Part shown: positions 52,734-59,455 of the stretch, piece by piece
Numbering within the stretch: the first letter of the stretch is position 1
Layout: every line of letters begins with the position of its first letter
Assembly: GCA_020053915.1 (NCBI GenBank)
Contig: JAGVMG010000060.1
Location: 1 to 59,455 of the forward strand
Source: Parachlamydiales bacterium
GTDB taxonomy: Bacteria; Chlamydiota; Chlamydiia; Chlamydiales; Rhabdochlamydiaceae
Direction of reading: 5' to 3'
Length of the DNA: 59,455 bases
The notes under the pieces: generated by a model
Databases searched by the model: none
Told to the model about the DNA's origin: nothing
What the model saw: only the letters and a program-made list of their open reading frames with translations
Program-made: the position numbers and the translations under genes

Positions 52734-53666
52734 CTACTGCAGTCTTGCTCGTTTAGAACTTTTCTTTTTACACGCAACCACGGGCGTTTGTTCTGCACGA
52801 GGCTGCACCTGTTCATTTCTGTTCTGTTCGACAGCAGAAAGCATGGGACTTCCATCATAGCTACAGAAAATCGCTTTAGGATCGGGATTAGGATGCTCTG
52901 AATAGGCAATGACGGTTCCGCATTTTAAGCATTCAGTCTCCCGAAGAACTTCAAATGCATGCTCTGTCAGCAATTTCCTGCCAACGCGGTATTGCTCATC
53001 TGTGAGGTCGATCATTAAAAGCAGATCGGGCCTCAAGCTTGCACTTTGTCGAGCCTCTTGAGCATAGCTTTCCAGACTGCGGTATTGCGGGAGCACGTCA
53101 ATTGTAGATTGAGAGAGATGACGCTGGCACACTCCTCTGAGAATTCGATCTAAAACAGGACCTGGATCGATGAGTACCACGATGATTTTTTTGTAACCGG
53201 CATCGACCAGCTTTGCAAGACAGACCAATTCCTGGTAGCCCTCACCAGGGCCGACACTCACCACAGTCAAAGACTCTTTGCTAGGAGCATGGAGATGTGA
53301 TAACAGCGCGATCGATCGATCTTCGAGCCAACTGCGCAAAGGCCTTGGCATTTTGAGACACGGACAGAGCCTCAAGTAAATAAAATTAAAGTCCGCTGCT
53401 AATATCTGTCCCTTAGTCTGCGTCTCATCAAAGTACTTCTCTTCAGATCGGATTTCATCGTGAAAAACGAAAGGCTCCTTCGTTAGTCTATAGAAGATAG
53501 ATCGACGGATTTCAGCGCCCTGAAGCTCTGTAGATTCAGAAGGGTGTAGACCCGTAGAAACGGAACTCGGTGCTTTGATGTCATCAAGACCTTTCATTTC
53601 CAGCTCGTCCTTGGAAGAACTGTAATGACTCGGACCCTGAGATCTTGTAACTGAGAAAGACGCCAT
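52734..53666 (-). CDS. Methyltransferase-like (Rossmann) protein, candidate effector
   Basis: 310 aa. The N-terminus is Ser-rich and disordered (MASFSVTRSQGPSHYSSSK), like three other proteins here. Residues about 128-165 contain LTVVSVGPGEGYQELVCLAK and KKIIVVLIDPGPVLD, which match motif I (G-P-G-E-G) and motif II of class I SAM methyltransferases. Downstream, LLLMIDLTDEQYRVGRKLLTE would be motif III-IV. A C-terminal basic segment (KKKSSKRARLQ) could be a nuclear-localisation-like tail. Substrate unknown. The composition suggests a secreted protein that acts in the host, an inference. Confidence 0.6.
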   Translation of the reverse strand: MASFSVTRSQGPSHYSSSKDELEMKGLDDIKAPSSVSTGLHPSESTELQGAEIRRSIFYRLTKEPFVFHDEIRSEEKYFDETQTKGQILAADFNFIYLRLCPCLKMPRPLRSWLEDRSIALLSHLHAPSKESLTVVSVGPGEGYQELVCLAKLVDAGYKKIIVVLIDPGPVLDRILRGVCQRHLSQSTIDVLPQYRSLESYAQEARQSASLRPDLLLMIDLTDEQYRVGRKLLTEHAFEVLRETECLKCGTVIAYSEHPNPDPKAIFCSYDGSPMLSAVEQNRNEQVQPRAEQTPVVACKKKSSKRARLQ

Positions 53667-53830
53667 ATTAATTTAACTAATTATAACAGTGAAAAACAAT
53701 TACACATTATATCAGCAAGGACAAATTACTACAACTCAGACATCAAACAATCAATAAAACATTTTCACAATCACTTCGTTCCAGAAACAAACGACTAATA
53801 GACAAGTAGATATATAGATAATCCGAAGAA

Positions 53831-53856
53831 TCGGGGGCCAGCAAAGCGGCCCCCGA
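53831..53856 (-). terminator. Terminator after the DHH protein gene
   Basis: TCGGGGGCC (53831-53839) and GGCCCCCGA (53848-53856) form a perfect 9-bp GC-rich stem around AGCAAAGC, 18 bases past the stop of the gene at 53875 on the minus strand. Confidence 0.85.
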
Positions 53857-53874
53857 AAAGTAGTTTGGGTTGAC

Positions 53875-56532
53875 TTACCCCGTTAATCGAGGCAGATAGG
53901 GAGAGATCATCGCTTTGCGTGAATTGATCGAGCCAGCCTTGTACTTCAAGACCGCAATCGACAATGCGCCTTTTTCCATAAACACCTGTTTAGGAATCGC
54001 GGTAAAGCTCTCGGCAAAGATTTTTTCATATTCTTTAGCTTTTGATCCATAAAGCTCGACTTTCATCGGGTTGTTGATCAGCGGCTTGGCCTCTTTAAAG
54101 GCATTGAGGAACGATTTGAGATGTTCGATGGATTGTTCTGTGAAAGGGATCCAGACCCAGAGCTCGTCTTGATGAGAGAACTCATCATCCCTGCCCTTAA
54201 ACAGATCTTCCGCTCCCGCGACTGTACTGATCATGTGTAGATGCAGATCAATTTCTGGATGCGCTTTCCAGACAGAAAGACCATCGGCGATCCACTTCTC
54301 TTGGATCTTTTTCCCATATTTTACAAAGGCAGAATAATTGCTGCTGAACATCTTCGTTTGGCCCACACGAGCACACCCATTCTGCTCTTTCGTATCGACA
54401 AAGACAGCGGATGGAGACCCAAGAGCGCATTTTTTGAAGTTTTCTTGCACACCTTCTTCTTTGGTGAGATAGATTTTTCGATAGAGCGAATACATATCGG
54501 GATTTTGCAAGATGCGCTTTGCAGCTTTTGCGACAAATTTTTCATCGCGCGGCAGATCATCTAATGAGACCACTTCGACCTCTTGGCCCAGCATCAACGA
54601 CTTCAACCGGTTAAGCAAGGAAGCAACACAAGTGACATCGCGTTGAGAGACTTTCGTGAGCAAGTCGGTATCGTCTAATATCCCAAAGAGGAACTGAAGA
54701 TATTCAACATATTCTCTCATCGGATCGACATAAAATTCTTCTACGTGCTCTGCGACAAGATGCCGCTGAAGCAACCGCTGGAAAATCCGTTTTTGCGCAG
54801 CAGACTTGAGTTTGCCTTCCACCTTTTTCATTTGCGCTTCGATCTGCTTTAAGCTCATCCCGCCTAAACTATAGCGGTCATTGATGCCAAAAGCCAGTTC
54901 GGCGCACAGCACATTACTCGACTGAGAGTCTGAAATCATGCAAACAGGAGCTGAGAGCGTCTGCAGGGAGGTTTTATGGTGATCGATGACGCTAATCACC
55001 TCAAAATAGGAAGGAATCCTCGTTTCATCGCGATTACAAAAATCGCGCAGCGTGACCGTTCCTAAGATCGCTTTATGCAAATCACTCGAGTGGACAATCC
55101 CTAAAGGAATGAGTTTCCCCTCTTTATCAGAAGATGTCACCGTAAGGTAGGGGTAATTGCCCATTTTTCCCCGCATCTCTTCAATATCAGCACGGTAACT
55201 GACAGATTGAGACGTATGGCCAAACACCTGCGTCTTAATATTAAAGGCAACATCCAGACGATCGACAAAATTTCGAACGCTAAGAATCGCGCGATCGAGT
55301 CCCTTAATCACCTTCTCAAGAGTGCCGAAAATCTTAGAGCGATTATCGAGCAACAAACCCGATCTGTCAAAAATGGAAGATTTCTGAATCGATTCCACAA
55401 GCTCAACAAATTCCTGGAACTCGAACACCTCGAGCTCTTTCATCCCTTGAGAAAACTCCTCAATCGTGCAATCGATTCCGGATTCCATCTTCAAGACTTT
55501 TTGCAAGTAATCCTGCAGATGCAGCTTCTGTGTTTCAGTAAATTCCTTCGCAGGCTCACATTCTCTGATCTTGAGGCTAAACATCAATTGGATAAATGAG
55601 GGGAAATCCTTCGCAGATAGATTCGCTTTTCCAAACAAGGAAATCATCTTCACATGCAGATGGCTCGCAAACCAACGCAAACAGCTGTTGAGAAGAATGA
55701 TCACATGACGGACCCCTTCTCCATCAAAGCTACGCCAATCGCCCAAATAAAAACCCTGATCATCGACCAATACCACTGCACTCTGTGCTGATCCATGATC
55801 AATGCTTAAAGCGGAGACATTCGTCTGCTTGTAGACGAGTCCCTTTTGAGTCATCATCTCGACACTAGAAAGAAATAAACTCGTGCGCGTCTTGATCAGG
55901 TGCTGAAAAATCGTCTCGCCAAAGATCTGTTGAAACAACATTCCGATCTCTACCTGCGACAAAGGAGGGCCGCCGGGAATATTCCAAAAGTGAAGATTGT
56001 CAGAAACACGTGCAGAAAAAGCATCGATCCATCCCCAAAAAGAGGCAATTGTCGTATCTAAGTCAGGAGAGCCGTGCGCGGTAACAAAATGGCTTCCCGG
56101 ATAGGTTTTGCCCATTCCAATCGGAAACATGCACTGGTACTCATCGCGAGGCACCCACTTTCCAGTAATCTTAGCACGCACGCGCAAATTCTCTTCCGCG
56201 CTCAAGCCCGAGAGCTGATTCAACCAGAGTTCGAAATGGGAAAACGCATACGCCTCTAATACTTTTATCTCATCGACCCGCGCGATAAAATCCAGGACCG
56301 CGGCCAGAAGAAAACAAGGCTCTTTCTCTTTTTGAATCAGCTGCAGCAAAACCAAATTGACTTTTGCTCTACGTTGCTGATCGTTGAGTTTTTGAAAGGG
56401 AGGAGATTTAAATTCTTTGAGTTTTTCTGAGAGCTTATCAAACGTGGCGAGTTGAATTGTAAAATCGCCGAGAGAGGGTTCAGATGCGGATGACGCGCGA
56501 GCTCTGCCACCCTGCTTTTTTCCTTTTTTCAT
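53875..56532 (-). CDS. Very long DHH-family phosphoesterase, PPase-like
   Basis: 885 aa from the second ATG. It has the DHH-superfamily motif set in order, though widely spread: AHGSPDLDTTIASF (H156-x3-D160-x-D162, 888-aa numbering), VISVIDHHKTSLQ (DHH, 520-522), and GILDDTDLLTKVSQRDVT. The DHH-to-metal pattern is that of manganese-dependent inorganic pyrophosphatases. Between the first two motifs about 350 residues include a CBS-like strand pattern (PYLTVTSSDKEGKLIPLGIV). Family members are usually about 300-550 aa. Function may be PPase-like, cyclic-dinucleotide or polyphosphate hydrolysis. A basic N-terminal tail (KKGKKQGGRARASS) precedes. The gene is beside tRNA-Arg. Confidence 0.7.
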   Translation of the reverse strand: MKKGKKQGGRARASSASEPSLGDFTIQLATFDKLSEKLKEFKSPPFQKLNDQQRRAKVNLVLLQLIQKEKEPCFLLAAVLDFIARVDEIKVLEAYAFSHFELWLNQLSGLSAEENLRVRAKITGKWVPRDEYQCMFPIGMGKTYPGSHFVTAHGSPDLDTTIASFWGWIDAFSARVSDNLHFWNIPGGPPLSQVEIGMLFQQIFGETIFQHLIKTRTSLFLSSVEMMTQKGLVYKQTNVSALSIDHGSAQSAVVLVDDQGFYLGDWRSFDGEGVRHVIILLNSCLRWFASHLHVKMISLFGKANLSAKDFPSFIQLMFSLKIRECEPAKEFTETQKLHLQDYLQKVLKMESGIDCTIEEFSQGMKELEVFEFQEFVELVESIQKSSIFDRSGLLLDNRSKIFGTLEKVIKGLDRAILSVRNFVDRLDVAFNIKTQVFGHTSQSVSYRADIEEMRGKMGNYPYLTVTSSDKEGKLIPLGIVHSSDLHKAILGTVTLRDFCNRDETRIPSYFEVISVIDHHKTSLQTLSAPVCMISDSQSSNVLCAELAFGINDRYSLGGMSLKQIEAQMKKVEGKLKSAAQKRIFQRLLQRHLVAEHVEEFYVDPMREYVEYLQFLFGILDDTDLLTKVSQRDVTCVASLLNRLKSLMLGQEVEVVSLDDLPRDEKFVAKAAKRILQNPDMYSLYRKIYLTKEEGVQENFKKCALGSPSAVFVDTKEQNGCARVGQTKMFSSNYSAFVKYGKKIQEKWIADGLSVWKAHPEIDLHLHMISTVAGAEDLFKGRDDEFSHQDELWVWIPFTEQSIEHLKSFLNAFKEAKPLINNPMKVELYGSKAKEYEKIFAESFTAIPKQVFMEKGALSIAVLKYKAGSINSRKAMISPYLPRLTG

Positions 56533-56559
56533 CGTGAACAACTTGGAAAATTAATGAAC

Positions 56560-56632
56560 GGATTGAGCAGGACTCGAACCTGCGACCGCCCGCTTAGAAG
56601 GCGGGTGCTCTATCCAGCTGAGCTATCAATCC
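56560..56632 (-). tRNA. tRNA-Arg (anticodon UCU)
   Basis: A full cloverleaf on the minus strand, 73 nt. Acceptor GGATTGA pairs with TCAATCC, the D-arm is GCTC/GAGC, and the anticodon stem CCCGC/GCGGG encloses loop CTTCTAA with anticodon TCT. The T-arm is GCAGG-TTCGAGT-CCTGC. CCA is not encoded. It reads AGA (and AGG). Confidence 0.97.
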
Positions 56633-56827
56633 AAAGCACAGCACTATACCTAATTCGCTCCGTTTTCGCAACTGTTGTTTTTCAAATCCGCCTCGACCAG
56701 AAAAAATTACACCAATCTTTAGATGCAAAAACAAACGTACTTTTACAAAACTACACTAACAAGTTGAAAATTGACTTATAAGCAACGAAATCCTATAAAC
56801 GCCTCCAAAAAAAACCTGGAGACTCCA

Positions 56828-59371
56828 ATGGCATCAACGTCTTGCACATCAAGTTCAACAGCTGCTCCTACCACCGCTCTAGACCTCCAACGGATGCATT
56901 TACAATTCAAAAGTAAAGACGTGTCCGTTCAACAGTTTTACGACCGTTATTCAGATCCTTCGGAAGAGGCTATGAGCAATAGGGAAAAAGTCACTGTGAC
57001 TGCCGTACTGAATATGTGGAAATCTCAGGTCGCAAGCAACAGCGTCTTAACTCAACTGCTCAAAATTCAGAAGCACATGCGTTGCGCACAAATAGCGCTT
57101 AGTAAACACAAACACTACAGCAACTTCTCCCCGACCTTTCAACAGTTTCTGCAGATTCTTCACTTTTCAGATGCTCGAACTAAAAAAATTCGCGAAAAAC
57201 TGTCGCTGATCTGTTCGAATAAAGACAAAAAACAAATAAAAGCAGTCGATATTTTTAATGTAGAAAGCTTATGCCAAGCTTTTCAAACCGTTCAACTAAA
57301 AAAAATCTATGCATTGAATGACAAACTCGTGGTTCAAATTCCCACACCAGACCATCCAGAAAGCATGCGCAAAGTCAAACTAGGCAAGTTACCCGTAGAC
57401 CAGCGGATACAACCTTTACGAGAAAAGCTCGCAAGCGCGCAACCAGAAAATTCGAGAGCTTCTCTAGAAAAGGACAAATGGGGGCCGGGAAGTCGATTAT
57501 ATCTTTTCCCCAACCTTCTATTGTTTAGCGATCTTCAGTCAATTTCTTTACCTGGACATCGACTGCGTATGCTTCCAGAAAACATGGACATGTTAACAAA
57601 CCTAACAAGTCTAGATTTAAGAAAAAATCGATTCGCAGAGTTCCCCCCGCAACTTTTTTCTCTGACAACTCTAGAACAACTCAATTTGTCACATAATCGG
57701 ATTCGAATCATCCCAAGAGAAATCTCTCGTCTTGCTCATCTAGTTGGCTTACGCCTTCAATACAACCCGATCACGTTTATTTCCGAAGAACTGTCTCAGA
57801 TTAAAACATTAACGCCAATCGATGCCAATTTCTCACAGCTTCTCTTTCCTCCTATCTCATTGATTTCATCCTATTACTCAACCTCTGAAGACTCCTACCC
57901 TTACTGGGAATTAAAATTATTTGAATTGCCTCACTCCAGCGATGAGACGCTTCAATTTCAAGAATCAAACCGCTTATATTGTGATCCAACCGTAGAACCA
58001 TGCACACCTCTCTCAATTTTTCTTAAAGCGATTATCACCGGCACTCCGGAACAAGTCGTCAACGCTTTTTCTGCACTAGACCCTTATTATAGTCATCAAA
58101 TGCATACGCTATTTAGCTTAAGCAATCCCTTAGCGCCCCCAACGTCTTCCTCTCAGTCAAGTAGCAGTTCTTCAAGCAGCAGCTCCAGTCAAGACATCGG
58201 CATTTGGAATTTAGAGGTCGATCCTACAGGTCAGCTTCTACTCATTAAACCGAATGGGGAGTTCTTTAATAAAGATGTCAGGACGTTTTTAGCTAAAACG
58301 ATCCGAAGGTTTGTCGCCTCTGAATACGGCTATCTTTCGCCGCCAATTCAGCTTAAACTATGGCAGCTTGCAAAGGAACATTCTATCGATCTGGGACGCG
58401 ATAACTTACGCGTGAACATCTTCCAATTTTTGGATGCTTTTGTTGAGGTTTTACACTCCCCCACATCCTCAAAATCTTCTTCAACAGAAATGCCCGTCGA
58501 ACGTACGGCTAGAACATCTTCTCCAAAAACAGATTTGGAGAAACTCATCGAATTCTCAAAACTAATGCGTTCTGACAGCATCTGGGCTCAAGAGGATCTA
58601 AATGAAGCATTTAACTCACTGTCTACTGCAGTGACGAGTAAACTCTTTCAACTGATCTGGATGAACGAAGGGTGCTCTGAGAAAACCGACAAGATCATAA
58701 TAAACCTATGTCCAGCAACAACTGCATGGATCTCCCCTAACGGAGGTAACCTAGTTGAACAGCTAATATATGCGACTCAGCAACAGGTGATGGTTGATGA
58801 TCTTCAACAAAAAAGCACACTCCTGACGAACTTCTATAATGGCATTACGGATTTAGATGTTCATGATGAAGAATCAAGAAGAAACATCCAAGCCTTGCCA
58901 GAAGACCTCAGAGACAACGTGCTTCAGCTGCTCGCGAGCCACCACATTGACATCAACTCAAAATTTTTAAACGCTTCACTCCAGCCTAAACACATCCGTC
59001 ACGCTTTAACAAAGTTGATCCATAAAATCGAAAAACAAGAAGCTGTACTGATAAAGCCGCTAAAAAAACAGATCAATCATGAAAAACTCTTGATCTTGAA
59101 AGCTCTTCTTCTGGATCCGAAAGTGTCAGATCAACAACTTTCAACCGTCTTAAAACTTCTGAACTTTTCAAAAGGATGGCGCTGCAAATGCAAATTATTC
59201 GAGATTAGCTTGCGACTCCACTCTAGCTCTCTTAAGAAGGCGAATGGGCCTGATTATAAAAAACGCATAGAAGAGAACATTGATAACAACCCACGCCTTC
59301 TCACTAGAACCAAAGATGCCGATGGCGTTATGCTGATTGATCTTGCGATTCGTGATCTAGTACATAGTTAA
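56828..59371 (+). CDS. LRR protein with Ser-rich linker, candidate effector
   Basis: 847 aa from ATG 56828, RBS CTGGAG. The Ser/Thr-rich start MASTSCTSSSTAAPTTAL matches three other proteins in the window. A helical region precedes leucine-rich repeats (about 236-328): LTSLDLRKNRFAEFP, LEQLNLSHNRIRIIP, LVGLRLQYNPITFI in the L-x-x-L-x-L-x-x-N-x-I/F-x-x-x-P pattern. A poly-Ser linker follows near residue 455, then a large helical C-terminal half. LRRs bind proteins; there is no E3-ligase (NEL/IpaH) motif in what I can see. Bacterial LRR effectors act inside host cells; secretion is inferred. Confidence 0.75.
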   Translation: MASTSCTSSSTAAPTTALDLQRMHLQFKSKDVSVQQFYDRYSDPSEEAMSNREKVTVTAVLNMWKSQVASNSVLTQLLKIQKHMRCAQIALSKHKHYSNFSPTFQQFLQILHFSDARTKKIREKLSLICSNKDKKQIKAVDIFNVESLCQAFQTVQLKKIYALNDKLVVQIPTPDHPESMRKVKLGKLPVDQRIQPLREKLASAQPENSRASLEKDKWGPGSRLYLFPNLLLFSDLQSISLPGHRLRMLPENMDMLTNLTSLDLRKNRFAEFPPQLFSLTTLEQLNLSHNRIRIIPREISRLAHLVGLRLQYNPITFISEELSQIKTLTPIDANFSQLLFPPISLISSYYSTSEDSYPYWELKLFELPHSSDETLQFQESNRLYCDPTVEPCTPLSIFLKAIITGTPEQVVNAFSALDPYYSHQMHTLFSLSNPLAPPTSSSQSSSSSSSSSSSQDIGIWNLEVDPTGQLLLIKPNGEFFNKDVRTFLAKTIRRFVASEYGYLSPPIQLKLWQLAKEHSIDLGRDNLRVNIFQFLDAFVEVLHSPTSSKSSSTEMPVERTARTSSPKTDLEKLIEFSKLMRSDSIWAQEDLNEAFNSLSTAVTSKLFQLIWMNEGCSEKTDKIIINLCPATTAWISPNGGNLVEQLIYATQQQVMVDDLQQKSTLLTNFYNGITDLDVHDEESRRNIQALPEDLRDNVLQLLASHHIDINSKFLNASLQPKHIRHALTKLIHKIEKQEAVLIKPLKKQINHEKLLILKALLLDPKVSDQQLSTVLKLLNFSKGWRCKCKLFEISLRLHSSSLKKANGPDYKKRIEENIDNNPRLLTRTKDADGVMLIDLAIRDLVHS

Positions 59372-59431
59372 GAAAGTTTTTGCTCTTTGGGCTGATGTGA
59401 AAGCTCCCGCGGCTAAACGATCGTAAAGGCC

Positions 59432-59451
59432 GCTGTGTGCAGACACACAGC
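59432..59451 (+). terminator. Stem-loop after the LRR gene
   Basis: GCTGTGTG, loop CAGA, CACACAGC: a perfect 8-bp stem ending 4 bases before the window end, 60 bases after the LRR stop. A T-tail cannot be seen because the window ends. Confidence 0.5.
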
Positions 59452-59455
59452 TAAC

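Noticed and set aside
52166-52909. A 247-aa open frame on the minus strand over khpA
   Set aside because: It is antisense to the clear KH-domain gene, lacks domains, and mixes its 3' region with the start of a real gene.
58100-58200. Simple repeat (AGC/TCA runs) near 58.15 kb considered as a microsatellite
   Set aside because: It encodes the poly-Ser linker of the LRR protein; codons are mixed (TCT, AGT, AGC), so this is a protein feature and not a slipping DNA repeat.
1-59455. CRISPR array, rRNA operon, intact prophage or transposase
   Set aside because: No regularly spaced repeats, no rRNA signature and no transposase or integrase motif were seen on either strand.

Overview
The window comes from a chromosome of the phylum Chlamydiota, most likely an amoeba- or arthropod-associated lineage outside the Chlamydiaceae (Waddlia/Simkania/Parachlamydia-like). 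The evidence is threefold. The block LysM protein - pheT - MORN lipoprotein - ogt (11.6-16.8 kb) has the order I recall for C. trachomatis CT474-CT477, and the pair proline-rich small protein - sfhB/rluD (37.1-38.5 kb) resembles CT659-CT658. HemA is short, as in chlamydiae. Eukaryote-like or host-directed proteins are frequent (SET, Fic, protein kinase, LRR, a YopJ-like triad protein), several with Ser/Thr-rich N-termini. An AsnRS gene and an ABC peptide exporter fit a larger environmental genome. The species cannot be fixed from the sequence. There is no rRNA and no CRISPR; one intact tRNA, Arg(UCU), lies at 56.6 kb.

Layout. 0-7.8 kb: end of an unknown gene, a tiny secreted peptide, a tRNA-like 3' fragment, three paralogous NCS1-like permeases (one minus, two overlapping plus) and unknown proteins, ending in yidD. 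7.8-11.6 kb: a Cys-rich secreted peptide, a duplicated helical-repeat protein and a SET-domain protein. 11.6-17.7 kb: the conserved chlamydial block, then a collagen-like secreted protein and a small lipoprotein. 17.8-19.9 kb: the wreck of an RHS polymorphic-toxin locus. It has an N-terminal RHS fragment, a toxin tail with an intact immunity-like gene, and a second decayed toxin-tail/immunity copy. 20-26.3 kb: SNF2 helicase, trhO, membrane protein, broken Sel1 gene. 26.6-39.8 kb: mostly housekeeping (rpsD, murJ, nfo, asnS, hemA, recX, rluD-like, an MFS exporter), with a kinase-like protein, a bactofilin-like membrane protein and unknowns between.

39.95-49.95 kb is the most interesting region: a compact RiPP (modified peptide) cluster that I have not seen described in this phylum. 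It holds two 89-aa Nif11-like leader precursors without any cysteine, and a YcaO overlapping a TfuA, the pair known for backbone thioamidation. A MoeB/ThiF-type E1 fused to a rhodanese sits 3 bp from a MoaD/ThiS-like carrier ending in GG, which makes a complete thiocarboxylate sulfur relay. The NHLM-type export set is a C39-peptidase ABC transporter, a partner ABC and a compact HlyD-like adaptor. The proposed flow is: rhodanese-E1 charges the carrier with sulfur, TfuA releases or delivers it, YcaO thioamidates the precursor, the C39 domain cuts after Ala-Gly, and the ABC pair exports the short core. The two ATPases are degenerate in complementary ways, so only one ATP site can be complete. A predicted CE-clan/YopJ-like enzyme lies between the two precursor genes.

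50-59.4 kb: a coiled-coil protein, a Fic protein with a perfect palindrome upstream, KhpA, a methyltransferase-like protein, a very long DHH/PPase-like protein, tRNA-Arg and an LRR protein. Starts were trimmed wherever a ribosome-binding site or a family N-terminus decided between candidates.
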